From: Stutzerimonas stutzeri
GTDB taxonomy: Bacteria > Pseudomonadota > Gammaproteobacteria > Pseudomonadales > Pseudomonadaceae
Length of the DNA stretch: 64,000 bases
Direction of reading: 5' to 3'
Assembly (NCBI RefSeq): GCF_024448895.1
Contig: NZ_JAMOIC010000002.1
Coordinates: forward strand, 62,001-126,000
How positions within the stretch are numbered: position 1 is the first letter of the stretch; every line of letters begins with the position of its first letter. The position numbers and the translations under genes were made by a program. This document shows, piece by piece, positions 27,579 to 37,624 of this stretch. The notes beneath the pieces are model-generated. The model had not been told where the DNA came from. It did not search any database and was given only the letters and a program-made list of their open reading frames with translations.

Positions 27579-28100
27579 ATGTTCTGGCATTTAATCGCGG
27601 CAATCGTCGCTGGTGTAGCGGGTGCAGGGATCGGGCTGCTGCTGCGCTCACTGACGCGCAAGCGAGTGCCGAAATGGATCATTCCGGTATGCGCCGGCTT
27701 GGGTATGCTGGCTTACACCATTCATTACGAATACACCTGGTTCGAGAGCACCGAAGCACGGCTGCCAGAAGGATCGGTGGTGGTGTCGAGCGAGAAGGGC
27801 GAAATGCTCTGGCGGCCCTGGACCATGCAATTTCCGATGCCGTTGGGCTATACCGTTCTGGACGGCGCCAATGCGCAAATCGATGAGACCAGCCAGGGGC
27901 GTGTAGCGCGGTTCGTTCTTTACCGATTCAAGAAGGAACACCTGATGTCCACTGTATCCAACGGGCCTCACCAGTTGCTCTGCAGCGAGCGGACGATGTT
28001 CAGGCTCAATAACGCTGGTCAGGCAAAGTTCGAAAGCATGACCAAACTTGATGTCGACGCGCCGCTTTATCGAGTTGTGTGCCTGGGTGAGAAGCTGTAG
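27579..28100 (+). CDS. Conserved membrane protein of unknown function
   Basis: A 173-residue protein with two N-terminal hydrophobic segments (about 3-22 and 34-48) and a soluble C-terminal part (about 55-173) that may face the periplasm. I recognise no domain. The ribosome site GGGGAG is carried by the sequence just after the symporter terminator, so it is probably transcribed by read-through or a short local promoter. A role with the symporter is only suggested by position. Confidence 0.75.
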   Translation: MFWHLIAAIVAGVAGAGIGLLLRSLTRKRVPKWIIPVCAGLGMLAYTIHYEYTWFESTEARLPEGSVVVSSEKGEMLWRPWTMQFPMPLGYTVLDGANAQIDETSQGRVARFVLYRFKKEHLMSTVSNGPHQLLCSERTMFRLNNAGQAKFESMTKLDVDAPLYRVVCLGEKL

Positions 28101-28371
28101 TCCGCTCGTAGAGCGCAGCTGCCCCAAGTTTTGTTAAAAAAAATCGGTGCCTGCTCGGAGTTGGGTGGGCAACGGTTATTGAGTGCTCAGTCGTAGACTG
28201 TTCCGCGAGGTCGTTGGCTCTAACCGCACTGCGGATCGGTTGCGATTAAAGAACTTTCCCGGCGAAGCAAAGCCGCTTTCAGCCCCTGTCCTTCCGCTGC
28301 TTGTTATGTGCGGCCCACTTGGCATCGCCAAGCAACGAGACCGGCTGCTCTGCTGGCAGTTGAGGCGACCT

Positions 28372-29076
28372 TTACATGAAGTTAGCTTGCTGCCGCTGTC
28401 GCCAGTTTGCCAGCCGTTGTTGCAGGGCCGTCAGGCTGTCCAGCCCCTGGCGCTTGGCTTTGCTCATGAGGATCAACGCCAGCTCGGCTGTCGCAAGGGC
28501 ATCGGCGCTGGCATGGTGACGTTGCAGGACGTGCAGGCCGAAATGGGTGCACCAGTCATCCAGGCCATTGTGTCGGAGTCGGTTGTCCGGGCAGAGCATG
28601 GGCGCGAGCTCCGCAACATCGAAGAACGGATGGCGCAACTTGTAACCCAGCGTCTGCTTCAGCGCACGGGTCAGCATGCGCTGATCGAAACTGGCATGGA
28701 ATGCGAGGATAGGGCTGTCACCAACGAACTCCATGAAATCGAGCAGCGCTTCGGCCGGGTCTTCGCCGGCCTCGAGTTCGCTGGGCGCGATGCCATGAAT
28801 CAGCACGCTTTCGCTGACCTTTTGCGCAGGCCGCAGCAGCGTCGATTCGAACTGGTCACCCAGATTGATACCGCCACCTTCGATCACCACAGCGCCAATG
28901 GACAGAACGATGTCACGGCGCATGTCCAGCCCGCTGGTCTCAAGGTCCAGAACCACCATGCGCTGATCCTGCAGCGCACATTGGTCCAGCGCCGCAGGAG
29001 GGTGCAGCTGATCGCGACGCTGGTGCTGCTCCAGGTCGAGTATGGGGCCACGCAATTTGAACCAGGGCATATTCAT
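28372..29076 (-). CDS. 3'-5' exonuclease (DnaQ/DEDD family)
   Basis: A 234-residue DnaQ-like exonuclease. Exo I has VLDLETSGLD with the two metal-binding acids, Exo II lies around ILAFHASFDQRML, and Exo III is HHASADALATAEL, the DEDDh type. No polymerase domain. The start overlaps the stop of the CBS/DUF294 gene (ATGA), so the two are coupled. The same pair accompanies VC_2705-type symporters in other pseudomonads, as I recall for PA3232–PA3235. Why an exonuclease belongs there is not known. Confidence 0.9.
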   Translation of the reverse strand: MNMPWFKLRGPILDLEQHQRRDQLHPPAALDQCALQDQRMVVLDLETSGLDMRRDIVLSIGAVVIEGGGINLGDQFESTLLRPAQKVSESVLIHGIAPSELEAGEDPAEALLDFMEFVGDSPILAFHASFDQRMLTRALKQTLGYKLRHPFFDVAELAPMLCPDNRLRHNGLDDWCTHFGLHVLQRHHASADALATAELALILMSKAKRQGLDSLTALQQRLANWRQRQQANFM

Positions 29077-31007
29077 AACTGATAGCGCAGGGCCAGACTG
29101 CTTTGGAGGCGCTGGGCCTGTCGGAATGATTCACGCAGGATACGCCGGTCCAGGTGGTTGAGGCTGTCGGGATCGAGGCGATTGGAGTAAGGCCTCCCGT
29201 CACGCGCCTGCTGTTGATGTTGCTGCATGCGGGTTTGCTGGATGAAGTGGTAGGCCTCTTCGTATGCGGCGCCGTCCTTGTCATCGATGACTTTTCTCTC
29301 CACCAGAAGGCGTAACCGCTCCAGCGTATTGCAGGTGGTGATGCCGTGACCCAGTGCGAGCAGGCGGGCGCCATCGACGAAGGGTGTGAGGCCTTGAACT
29401 TTCAGATCCAGGGTCGCTTTGCCTTCGCCTTTGCGGGTCACCACGAAATCGCGGAAACGTCCAACTGGCGGCCGGTGGCGCAATGCATTTTCGGCGAGCA
29501 TGCGTTGGAACAGGCGGTTCTCGCCGATCTCCTCCAGCAGATGTGCGCGCAGTTGCTCATATCCTTCACAGGGCCCCCAGATCGCCCGCAGATCGAAGTA
29601 GATGGTGCTGCTGAGCAGGTTCTCCGGCGTTGAATCGCGAATGAAGGAGCTGAAGCGCCGGCGCCACTCCTGCCGTGACAGGCAAAGCTCCGGATTGCCG
29701 GCCATGATGTTGCCCTTGCACAGCGTGAAGCCGCAGGTATCCAGATCGCGGTTGATCTTCTCGGCCAAGGGCAGCAGGTGCCCACGGATATGTGCGGCTT
29801 CGGCAGCATCAGCGGCTTCGAACAGAATGCCGTTGTCCTGATCGGTATACAGCGTCTGCTCGCGGCGCCCCTCGCTGCCGAAACACAGCCAGGTGAATGG
29901 AATACCGGGGTCGCCGAGCGCCTCAATGGCCAGCTCGATGACACGACACACGGTGTGATCGTTGAGCAACGTGATGATGTGAGTGATCTGTGTCGACGAT
30001 GCGCCGTGAGCCAGCATGTTGTCGACCAGCTGCAGGATGCGGCTGCGGATGATTACCAGTGTTTCGACGCGGTCGGCATGAGAGATCGCCTGCGCCAGAT
30101 GAACCAGGTCCACGCGCTGCAACGAGAACAGATCACGTTCGGAGATGACGCCTCGCAACAGTCCGTTCTCGACGACGCAGACGTGGGCGATATGGCGCTC
30201 GGTCATTGCGATCGCCGCGTCGAAGGCCGTTGCGTCCGGGGGCAGGTAGAACGGGTCCTGGGTCATGAACTGGCTGATGGGCGTGGTCAGCTCCGTCGTG
30301 CCGGTTCCGATCACGCGGCGCAAATCGCGCAATGTGAAAATACCCTGCGGGTGCAATTCGTGATCGGTGATCACCACGCTGCCCACATTGTTTTCATGCA
30401 TCAGCGCCACCGCCTCGGCCAGCGGCATTGTCGGCGGGCAGGACACCGGATGATGCAGCGCCAGTTCGCCCACACTGGTCTCCAGTGAATACTGTTCGCC
30501 GAGGCTTTCTACCGCGCGCATCTGTGCCTGTTGGTTGACCAGATCGAGCAGGCTGCTGACGCCGCGCATGGCGAAGTCACGAAATGAGGCGGACTTGGAC
30601 ACCAGCTTGACGAATGCTGGCTTGTTCAGCAGAAAGCAGAAGGTGTCCTCGGCAGCGAAATGTCCGGTGCGCGTGGCGCGCTCGCCCATCAGTGCGGCCA
30701 TCGGAAAGCACTCGCCCACGATCACCTCGAAGGTGGTTTCCGTGCCGCGTTTGCTGGTATGTGGTCGCTGGCCATGAACGCGGCCCTGCTTGACGATATA
30801 GAAGTGCTCGACCACGCCGTCATCAGGCGAAATGATGCAGTCGCCTTCGCTGTAGAAGCGCAGCTGGCAATTCTCCACCAGATAGGCGAGGTGTCCCGGC
30901 TCCATCTGATTGAACGGCGGGTACTTGCGCAGAAATTCCATGGTTCCATGGATGTTCTGCAGTACGGCAGTTTTGCCTGCCTCGGCGAAAGCATTGGCTT
31001 TGCTCAT
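29073..31007 (-). CDS. Cyclic-nucleotide-binding/CBS/DUF294 nucleotidyltransferase-like protein
   Basis: A 644-residue cytoplasmic signalling protein. The N-terminus is a cNMP-binding-like domain (about 35-150). Two CBS domains follow (about 180-310), binding adenine nucleotides. Then comes a DUF294 GlnD-like nucleotidyltransferase domain (LCFGSEGRREQTLYTDQDNGILF, about 375-400) and a helical substrate-binding domain. The GSxGRxE…D-D catalytic pattern is intact. These proteins sit by acetate-type symporter genes and are thought to regulate them. Start 31007 is chosen over an upstream in-frame start at 31052 as the MSKANAF beginning fits the family. Coupled to the exonuclease gene by ATGA. Confidence 0.9.
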   Translation of the reverse strand: MSKANAFAEAGKTAVLQNIHGTMEFLRKYPPFNQMEPGHLAYLVENCQLRFYSEGDCIISPDDGVVEHFYIVKQGRVHGQRPHTSKRGTETTFEVIVGECFPMAALMGERATRTGHFAAEDTFCFLLNKPAFVKLVSKSASFRDFAMRGVSSLLDLVNQQAQMRAVESLGEQYSLETSVGELALHHPVSCPPTMPLAEAVALMHENNVGSVVITDHELHPQGIFTLRDLRRVIGTGTTELTTPISQFMTQDPFYLPPDATAFDAAIAMTERHIAHVCVVENGLLRGVISERDLFSLQRVDLVHLAQAISHADRVETLVIIRSRILQLVDNMLAHGASSTQITHIITLLNDHTVCRVIELAIEALGDPGIPFTWLCFGSEGRREQTLYTDQDNGILFEAADAAEAAHIRGHLLPLAEKINRDLDTCGFTLCKGNIMAGNPELCLSRQEWRRRFSSFIRDSTPENLLSSTIYFDLRAIWGPCEGYEQLRAHLLEEIGENRLFQRMLAENALRHRPPVGRFRDFVVTRKGEGKATLDLKVQGLTPFVDGARLLALGHGITTCNTLERLRLLVERKVIDDKDGAAYEEAYHFIQQTRMQQHQQQARDGRPYSNRLDPDSLNHLDRRILRESFRQAQRLQSSLALRYQL

Positions 31008-31064
31008 GGTTCGATTCCATTGTTTGCGCCCAATGGTGGGCGGAGGGGCCATGCCGGCACATTG

Positions 31065-31075
31065 GACGTAAGTCT
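31065..31075 (-). promoter_or_regulatory. Second copy of the AGACTNANGTC motif
   Basis: On the minus strand this reads AGACTTACGTC, 58 bases upstream of the CBS/DUF294 start. It shares AGACTNANGTC with the site before the symporter operon (25351-25361). A common regulator for both operons is an inference from two instances. Confidence 0.35.
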
Positions 31076-31149
31076 AGTCGCCAGCGGCCCGCTTCGGGCT
31101 GACAAGGGTCAGCCATTGATCCGGGGGTGTTGCAGGGTTTTGCACGCAT

Positions 31150-31184
31150 AAAAAAACCGCCCGATGCCGAAGCAAGGGGCGGTT
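31150..31184 (-). terminator. Terminator of the MCP–porin–binding-protein operon
   Basis: Eight-base stem AACCGCCC / GGGCGGTT with a loop of 14 bases, then a T-run on the minus strand. It lies 19-53 bases past the stop of the small binding-protein gene. Confidence 0.85.
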
Positions 31185-31202
31185 ATTTCCTGTGGTGCTT
31201 GG

Positions 31203-31607
31203 TTACGGAAGCGTGAACACAACTTTCACCGAATCGTTGACTGCGGCGCTGTCGACATAGCCGATTGCGTCGGCTTCAGCCGCAACCTTGGCGACCATCG
31301 CTGCGTCGTCTGCGACGCTTGGCAGTGGCTGGCCTTTACCGGTGAAGATCAGCCCTGACCAGTACGACTTGAGCTGCGACTCGTTCTTGTTGGTGACGCC
31401 TGAATAGAACGCCTCTTTGGCAGGCGTCCAGCCGGCTTGGTCGACGCCCTTCATGGACTTGTCCTTGCCCAGGAAGATGTTGGCCACGTCGGACTGCGAG
31501 GGTGCTTTGGCGGCGCCCGGGTTGACGATCACGGCGACCCCGGCGTGAGCCATGGACACCATGCCAAGCAGCGCTGCGCTGCCGAGGATGCGAAGGGATG
31601 TTTTCAT
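31203..31607 (-). CDS. Small PBP-like (phosphate-binding-type) periplasmic protein
   Basis: A 134-residue protein with a signal peptide ending in AHA. The mature domain has features of the short PstS-like PBP family: VIVNPGAAKAPSQSDVANIFLGK, then SYWSGLIFTGKG and VAAEADAIGYVDSAAV. It is about half the size of PstS, a single lobe. It follows the porin gene at 11 bases and ends the operon. The ligand is not known; a phosphate or other oxyanion is possible by homology. Confidence 0.82.
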   Translation of the reverse strand: MKTSLRILGSAALLGMVSMAHAGVAVIVNPGAAKAPSQSDVANIFLGKDKSMKGVDQAGWTPAKEAFYSGVTNKNESQLKSYWSGLIFTGKGQPLPSVADDAAMVAKVAAEADAIGYVDSAAVNDSVKVVFTLP

Positions 31608-31618
31608 CTGGACGCTCC

Positions 31619-32779
31619 TCAGAATACGAAATCAACGCCGACGGAAACGATGTCGCCGTCGTAGTTGCGGGCAGGGGCGCCCCGGGTGCCGGAGCTAAGA
31701 TCGTACACGGCGTTGTTGAACACTTCTTGAGCGTTGCGGGTAAACACGCCGTCATAGCCGTTCTTGGTGTCTACGCGCTTGTACTCGCCTTTGACCACCA
31801 CAGTAGGTGCGGCTTGGTAGTTCAGACCCATGGTCCACGAACTCTGGCGACCACCGTTGTCGTCCAGCTGTGCGTAGGTCACGTGCGGCAGGAAGTCGCC
31901 AAAGCGACGGCCGCCCATCAGGTAGAACGAGTCAATGGACTCCATGCCATCATTCTCGATCATGCGCGAGGTCCACTCGTTGCTGCTGACCCAGGTGCCA
32001 TTGTCATACTGGTAGCCGATCGAGGTGAACTTGCCTTTCTCTTTATCGAGAGTCAGTAGGCTCAGCGGTGCGGTGATGCCCGGCGCGACATTAACGGTAC
32101 CGTTGATATCAGTCTTGATATCTGCTTCGACATAACCGATACGCAGCGTGCCGAAATCGTTGGTCGCCAGGCTTACGCTGGCGCCAAACAGATTGCCGTA
32201 ATCGATATCGAACTGTTCGTCATAAGCGTAGTAGTCGCGATTCTTTGCCTGACCGCCAGCAACCTGGAAGGTCACTGAGCCGTAGGAAAGCGGTACGGTG
32301 TAGACCGCATCGACGCCTTCGTAGTTGGTCACCTGGACTTGGCTGTAAACCTCGTCCGGTAGGCGCAGCCATGGGTAGCTGTAGCCAACGTCGAGACTTT
32401 CGGAATACATGTAGACCGGGCTGCGCAGGCGGCCGGCACGAAGCATCAGCTGATCGGTTGTCTGCCAGGAGAGGTAAGCCCACTCCAGGTTGGCTTTCCA
32501 TTCATCCTGCTGCGCCTTGGCAGTGGTCTGAACGGTGACGCCAACGGTATCGGTGATGCCATAGCTCAGCTGCGCGCCGAACTTGGAGAGCTGGTCGCCG
32601 CGCCAGGAATCGTTAGTCTGTCCCTGGATACCATAGCTGCGGCCTTCATCTTCGCCACCCAGGTGGGTGAAGCCGACGGTGCCGAAACCGTTGAAGCGGT
32701 GCTCACCCTGTTCCAGGGCGAAGGCTTGGGTGGTTGCCAGGCAGACGGCTGCCAGGCCGATAACACGTACTGCGGTCAT
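31619..32779 (-). CDS. Outer-membrane porin
   Basis: A 386-residue protein with a signal peptide ending near TQAFA. It has alternating beta-strand sequence throughout, aromatic residues at strand ends and a C-terminal phenylalanine (VSVGVDFVF), the outer-membrane insertion signal. It has the look of a 16-strand-type porin. It lies between the MCP gene (24 bases upstream) and the PBP gene (11 bases downstream). The solute it admits is unknown. Confidence 0.85.
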   Translation of the reverse strand: MTAVRVIGLAAVCLATTQAFALEQGEHRFNGFGTVGFTHLGGEDEGRSYGIQGQTNDSWRGDQLSKFGAQLSYGITDTVGVTVQTTAKAQQDEWKANLEWAYLSWQTTDQLMLRAGRLRSPVYMYSESLDVGYSYPWLRLPDEVYSQVQVTNYEGVDAVYTVPLSYGSVTFQVAGGQAKNRDYYAYDEQFDIDYGNLFGASVSLATNDFGTLRIGYVEADIKTDINGTVNVAPGITAPLSLLTLDKEKGKFTSIGYQYDNGTWVSSNEWTSRMIENDGMESIDSFYLMGGRRFGDFLPHVTYAQLDDNGGRQSSWTMGLNYQAAPTVVVKGEYKRVDTKNGYDGVFTRNAQEVFNNAVYDLSSGTRGAPARNYDGDIVSVGVDFVF

Positions 32780-32802
32780 CAGATGCTCCTTAAAGCTTAT
32801 TT

Positions 32803-34425
32803 TTAAACGCGGAATTGGGCCGTGGCTGCACGCAGATGATCGCCCGTGCTAACCAGTTGTTCGCCCAGGCGGGCCGTTGCTTCGGCTCCGTTTGCGGTTG
32901 CTTGCGCGTCCTGCTGCAACACTTGGGTTTCTTGCTGAATCGAACTCGAAAGGCCTATCTGCTCCTGAGTGAACTGGGCGATGCCGGCATTGAGTTCGTC
33001 AATTTGGTTGACCGTGCGCGCAATGGTCTCGAGTAGCTGAGTCGCTTCGACCGAGCGCTCGATGCTTGCTCGTGACTTTTCGCCATTGCTGTTCATGACG
33101 TTGAGCACGGTGTTGGCGCTGCTTTGCAGGCGCTGGATGATCTGCTGGATTTCGGCGGTGGAGGCCGCGGTCTTCTGCGCCAAGTTGCGCACTTCGTCAG
33201 CCACTACGGCAAAACCGCGACCCTGTTCGCCGGCACGGGCGGCTTCGATAGCCGCGTTGAGCGCCAGCAGGTTGGTCTGTTCGGCGATGCTACGGATGAC
33301 GGTCAGGACCGAGCCGACTTCCTGGGTTTCTTCTTCCAGCTGTTCCATGGCCTTGACCGCGCCCATTACGCTGTCGCCAAGATCGCTGATGCCGCTGGAG
33401 AGGCTTCCGACGTGCTCGCGTGCGGTAGCGGCCTGGCGTGCAGCCGAGTTGGCTTCATTGGAGGCCTGCTGCGAGCGATGCGCCACTTCCTGAATGCTAC
33501 CGGTCATGGTGAGGATGTCGCGGGTGATCGAGTCGGTATGGTGCTGTTGCGACTTGGCGTTCTCTTCCGAGCCCTGGGTCAGGTTGTAAAGCTCCTTGGA
33601 AACCTGGCCGAGCGGGCTGGCAGCCTCGATGATCTGGCGAATCGTGCGCTGCAGCTTGTCCAGAAAGCCGTTGAACAGCTCGATCATCGCGCCGATTTCG
33701 TCGTTCGATTTCACGTTCACACGTTGGGTGAGATCGCCATCGCCACGAGCGATGGATTGCAGTGAAGCGATTACGCCGCGCACGTTGCTCATGACGCTGC
33801 GAATCACCAGCCAGGCACCGACGCCCACCACCACGATCAATACCAGGCTCAGGATGATTCCCAGACGAGTGGTGTTCTCGTTTGCCTCACGAGTTTCGGC
33901 AAGTGTCTGCTGGAAGTCGGCATAAGCACCGGCGCGAAACTCGGTTGCCAGTTTTTGAGCCTGGGCCAGATCGCTGGCCATGCGGTCCAGGCTCGGTCGC
34001 AGGTCATCGAACGATGCGCTGCCATCGATCAGCTTTGCCGAGGCATCCAGGGAGTTGTCCGCGTACGCCTTGACCGCGGCGCGCCAGCTATCCAGGGCCT
34101 GCCGTTGCTGAGGCTGGTCGTCCAAAAGGGTCGCCAGCGACTGCTGCTGTCCGTCGACCTCTTTGAGCACGTCACGCGCCTCGTCGAGAACCCCTGACTC
34201 ACCAGCGGCCACAGCGTTGTTCAGCAGCCCCGGTACGCGTGAAAACTGAAAAATCACGGCGTCTGCTTTTTCCAGCGTCGGATAACTCTGCGTTTCAATG
34301 CTGACCAGTCGTGAGTCCGTGGCGGACAGCTGCAACGAGGTGTATCCGACATACAGCACCAGTCCGAACAGGGCCACGGCGGGCACCAGGGACAGCTTGG
34401 CGGTCAGCGAAAAATTCTTGAACAT
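32803..34425 (-). CDS. Methyl-accepting chemotaxis protein
   Basis: A 540-residue chemoreceptor. Membrane helices at about 9-30 and 190-212 enclose a periplasmic, mostly helical sensor of about 160 residues (four-helix-bundle type). A HAMP domain follows (about 212-265), then a long coiled-coil signalling domain with the conserved hairpin tip [40 protein letters not shown] (quoted here as two parts: [19 protein letters not shown] and [15 protein letters not shown]). Start 34425 is used as the membrane helix begins there; a longer start at 34488 exists. It leads an operon with a porin and a binding protein. Confidence 0.93.
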   Translation of the reverse strand: MFKNFSLTAKLSLVPAVALFGLVLYVGYTSLQLSATDSRLVSIETQSYPTLEKADAVIFQFSRVPGLLNNAVAAGESGVLDEARDVLKEVDGQQQSLATLLDDQPQQRQALDSWRAAVKAYADNSLDASAKLIDGSASFDDLRPSLDRMASDLAQAQKLATEFRAGAYADFQQTLAETREANENTTRLGIILSLVLIVVVGVGAWLVIRSVMSNVRGVIASLQSIARGDGDLTQRVNVKSNDEIGAMIELFNGFLDKLQRTIRQIIEAASPLGQVSKELYNLTQGSEENAKSQQHHTDSITRDILTMTGSIQEVAHRSQQASNEANSAARQAATAREHVGSLSSGISDLGDSVMGAVKAMEQLEEETQEVGSVLTVIRSIAEQTNLLALNAAIEAARAGEQGRGFAVVADEVRNLAQKTAASTAEIQQIIQRLQSSANTVLNVMNSNGEKSRASIERSVEATQLLETIARTVNQIDELNAGIAQFTQEQIGLSSSIQQETQVLQQDAQATANGAEATARLGEQLVSTGDHLRAATAQFRV

Positions 34426-34577
34426 GCATCGACTCCACGGCGGGCAGCGGATACTACGAAAAGGTGTGTGATGGCGATACGCCATCAATCCGAAAAGTTG
34501 TGACTGAATTTGTTTTCTTGGTCACGTTTATCGGACGATGCGGTTGTAACTTGAGTGTCATCTATCGGATTCAGGCA

Positions 34578-34601
34578 TAAAAAAACCGCCCCGTAGGGCG
34601 G
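34578..34601 (-). terminator. Terminator of glcB
   Basis: Six-base GC stem CCGCCC / GGGCGG with a CGTA loop and a poly-T run on the minus strand. It begins 24 bases past the glcB stop. Confidence 0.85.
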
Positions 34602-34624
34602 CTCTTTTGCTGCTGGCGCGGGGG

Positions 34625-36802
34625 TTACAGACCGTTCTTGGCCTTGAACTCACGGCGGCGGCGGTGCAGGACCGGCTCGGTATAGCCGTTGGGCTGCTTG
34701 GTACCTTCGAGGACCAGTTCCAAAGCGGCCTGGAAGGCGACATTGCTGTCGAAGTCCGGGGCCAGTGGGCGATAGGTCGGATCACCAGCGTTCTGACGAT
34801 CCACTACAGGTGCCATGCGCTTGAGGCTTTCGACTACCTGCTCCTGGGTCACGACGCCATGGCGCAGCCAGTTGGCCATGTGCTGGCTGGAAATGCGCAG
34901 GGTAGCGCGGTCTTCCATCAGGGCGATGTCGTTGATGTCCGGCACTTTCGAGCAACCGACACCCGCGTCGATCCAGCGAACCACATAGCCGAGGATGCCC
35001 TGGGCGTTGTTGTCCAGCTCGTTGCGCTTCTCGTCTTCGGTCCAGTTGGTATTGGGTGCCAACGGGATGGTGAGGATGTCGTCGACCGATGCCTTTTCAC
35101 GCTTGGCCAGTTCAGCCTGACGGGCGAACACGTCTACCTTGTGGTAGTGCATGGCGTGCAGCGTGGCGGCGGTAGGCGAGGGGACCCAGGCGGTGTTGGC
35201 ACCGGCCATGGGGTGTCCGATCTTCTGCTCGAGCATGCTCGCCATCAGGTCGGGCATCGCCCACATGCCTTTGCCGATCTGCGCCTTGCCCTGCAGGCCG
35301 CAGGCCAGACCCACGTCGACGTTGTTGTTCTCGTAAGAGGTGATCCACTTTTCGGCTTTCATGGCCGCCTTGCGGACTACAGGGCCGGCTTCCATGGAGG
35401 TATGAATTTCGTCACCGGTGCGGTCGAGGAAGCCGGTGTTGATGAACACTACGCGCTCGCGCGCTTCCTTGATGCACGCCTTGAGGTTGACCGTGGTGCG
35501 GCGCTCCTCGTCCATGATGCCGACTTTCAGGGTGTTGCGCGGCAGGCCCAGCACGTCCTCGACGCGACCGAACAGTTCGGTGGCGAACGCCACTTCTTCC
35601 GGGCCATGCATCTTCGGTTTGACGATGTACATCGAGCCGGTGCGGCTGTTGGCGCGGGTGGTGCTGCCCTTGAGGTTATGCATCGCGGCCAGGCTGGTGA
35701 ACAGGCCGTCCATGATGCCTTCCGGTACCTCGTTGCCTTCCTTGTCGAGAATCGCGTCGTTGGTCATCAGGTGACCGACGTTGCGGATGAACAGCAGCGA
35801 GCGGCCATGCAGAGTCAGGTCGCCATTGCCGTCGGCCTTGGTATAGACGCGATCCGGATTCATGGCGCGAGTGATGCGCTTGCCGCCCTTGTCCAGCTCC
35901 TCGACCAGATCGCCCTTCATCAGGCCGAGCCAGTTGCGGTAGACCAGGGTCTTGTCGTCGGCGTCGACCGCGGCGATGGAGTCTTCGCAATCCATGATGG
36001 TGGTCAGCGCCGATTCCATCAGCACGTCCTTCACACCCGCTGCATCGGTCTGGCCGATGGGGCTGGCAGGGTCGATCTGGATTTCGAAATGAATGCCGTT
36101 GTGCTTGAGCAGCACGGCAATCGGCGCGTTAGCGTCGCCCTGGAAACCAAGGAGTTGAGCGGCGTTCTTCAGCCCGGTGCTTCCGTCTTTCAGCGTGACG
36201 ACCAGCTTGCCGGCTTCGATGCGGTAACCGGTGGAATCGGCATGCGAGCCGGTTTCCAGCGGGGCGGCATCGTCGAGGAAGGCGCGCGCATAAGCGATGA
36301 CCTTGTTGCCGCGGACTTCGTTGTAGCCGGGGCCTTTGCTCGCGCCATCGTCTTCGGAGATGGCATCGGTGCCGTAGAGCGCGTCATACAGCGAGCCCCA
36401 GCGCGCGTTGGCGGCGTTCAGGGCGAAACGCGCGTTCATGATCGGCACCACCAGCTGCGGGCCTGCCATGCTGGCGATTTCTTCGTCAACGTTCTGTGTA
36501 GTGGCCTGGAAATCTTCGGCTTCCGGCAACAGGTAACCGATCTCCTGCAGGAAGGTTTTGTAGGCTGCCGCATCATGAGCCTGACCCGCGCGCGCCTGAT
36601 GCCAGGCATCGATTTGTGCCTGCAGGTCGTCGCGCTTGGCCAGCAGCGCGCGGTTCTTCGGCGCCAGGTCGTGGATGACGCTGGAAGCGCCGGCCCAGAA
36701 GGCTTCGACCTCAACACCAGTACCAGGAATCGCTTCGTTGTTCACGAAGTCGTACAGGACTTTGGCGACCTGCAGGCCACCGACTTGAACGCGCTCAGTC
36801 AT
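34625..36802 (-). CDS. glcB: Malate synthase G
   Basis: Glyoxylate-cycle enzyme that condenses acetyl-CoA and glyoxylate to malate. At 725 residues it is the long G isoform. Motifs include the glyoxylate/magnesium-binding [17 protein letters not shown] and, further on, [28 protein letters not shown] and [12 protein letters not shown], with the C-terminal [13 protein letters not shown]. Start 36802 follows GAGGCGAG; a start at 36829 lacks support. It is fitting beside an acetate-type transport system about 9 kb away, though not in the same operon. Confidence 0.97.
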   Translation of the reverse strand: MTERVQVGGLQVAKVLYDFVNNEAIPGTGVEVEAFWAGASSVIHDLAPKNRALLAKRDDLQAQIDAWHQARAGQAHDAAAYKTFLQEIGYLLPEAEDFQATTQNVDEEIASMAGPQLVVPIMNARFALNAANARWGSLYDALYGTDAISEDDGASKGPGYNEVRGNKVIAYARAFLDDAAPLETGSHADSTGYRIEAGKLVVTLKDGSTGLKNAAQLLGFQGDANAPIAVLLKHNGIHFEIQIDPASPIGQTDAAGVKDVLMESALTTIMDCEDSIAAVDADDKTLVYRNWLGLMKGDLVEELDKGGKRITRAMNPDRVYTKADGNGDLTLHGRSLLFIRNVGHLMTNDAILDKEGNEVPEGIMDGLFTSLAAMHNLKGSTTRANSRTGSMYIVKPKMHGPEEVAFATELFGRVEDVLGLPRNTLKVGIMDEERRTTVNLKACIKEARERVVFINTGFLDRTGDEIHTSMEAGPVVRKAAMKAEKWITSYENNNVDVGLACGLQGKAQIGKGMWAMPDLMASMLEQKIGHPMAGANTAWVPSPTAATLHAMHYHKVDVFARQAELAKREKASVDDILTIPLAPNTNWTEDEKRNELDNNAQGILGYVVRWIDAGVGCSKVPDINDIALMEDRATLRISSQHMANWLRHGVVTQEQVVESLKRMAPVVDRQNAGDPTYRPLAPDFDSNVAFQAALELVLEGTKQPNGYTEPVLHRRRREFKAKNGL

Positions 36803-36850
36803 CTCTCGCCTCACTTGGTTCTTCTTCAAATCCGTCGGACAGTTTCTTCT

Positions 36851-36876
36851 TGTAGTCCGGGTCGACGGATACTACA
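36851..36876. promoter_or_regulatory. Interrupted inverted repeat upstream of glcB
   Basis: TGTAGTCCG … CGG-AT-ACTACA: six-base arms TGTAGT / ACTACA with a nested CCG / CGG, 49-74 bases before the glcB start. Spacing suggests a dimeric regulator. I cannot assign a protein to it. Confidence 0.35.
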
Positions 36877-37098
36877 TGAAGCCGTTCGGAAAATCAGTCC
36901 GCCACGCAGCTGCGCGCCAGAGCCCTTTAAGGGCCTTGCCCGAGGCCGTTGGCGATCCGTGAAATTGCCTCGCTGACCCGGCGTAGGCAGCAGTTTGTTC
37001 TATACCTATGGAGCCGGACGCCACGGGCGCGGTCCATTGCTTTCAATGCGCGCCCGGTCAGCGCCGGTCGCCGTAACTTTCTAATGAAGGAGCCAAAG

Positions 37099-37617
37099 AT
37101 GGATCATCTCGTCCTAACCGTCATCGCCGAGGATCAGCCCGGGCTGGTCGAGAGGGTAGCCAAGTGCATTGCCGATCATGGCGGCAACTGGCTGGAGAGC
37201 CGCATGTCGCGCATGGCCGGTCAGTTCGCCGGGATTCTTCGAGTCGCGGTTCCGGCTCAGGCGCACGCCGACCTGATCGACGCCTTGCAGCAGCTCGAGC
37301 AGCAGGGCATCCGCGTGCTCTTCGCTCACAGCGGCAAAGAACCGCAACGGAGCTGGCGCATGATCCAGCTGCAGCTGGTGGGCAATGACCGCGCCGGGAT
37401 TGTTCGCGACATCACCCAGCTGCTGGCTCGTCATGGTGTGAATCTGGAAAGCCTGGACACTGACGTGCTGCCTGCGCCAATGACCAACGAATTGCTGTTC
37501 CGTGCCGACGCTCTGCTGGCGGTGCCGACCGAGTTGCCCCTGGACGAGCTGCAGGAACACCTGGAAACGCTCGCCGATGATCTGATGGTGGAGCTCAAGC
37601 TGCAGCCGGCCGAATAA
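37099..37617 (+). CDS. ACT-domain protein, GcvR-like
   Basis: A 172-residue protein made of two ACT domains (about 1-80 and 88-165). The ACT starts are LTVIAEDQPGLVERVAKCI and LQLVGNDRAGIVRDITQLL, each ligand-binding type. This is the layout of GcvR, which binds GcvA and inhibits its action at the gcv operon in the presence of glycine. No gcv genes lie nearby. Start 37099 follows AAGGAGCC. The frame is open further upstream, but without signals. Confidence 0.88.
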   Translation: MDHLVLTVIAEDQPGLVERVAKCIADHGGNWLESRMSRMAGQFAGILRVAVPAQAHADLIDALQQLEQQGIRVLFAHSGKEPQRSWRMIQLQLVGNDRAGIVRDITQLLARHGVNLESLDTDVLPAPMTNELLFRADALLAVPTELPLDELQEHLETLADDLMVELKLQPAE

Positions 37618-37624
37618 GCAGCCG

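Noticed and set aside
36851-36876. HexR-type site before glcB
   Set aside because: The arms resemble TGTAGT/ACTACA but the spacing is 14 bases, too wide for HexR; kept only as an unassigned repeat.
34607-36976. 789-codon frame antisense to glcB
   Set aside because: Shadow of malate synthase caused by high GC; no domain and no ribosome site.
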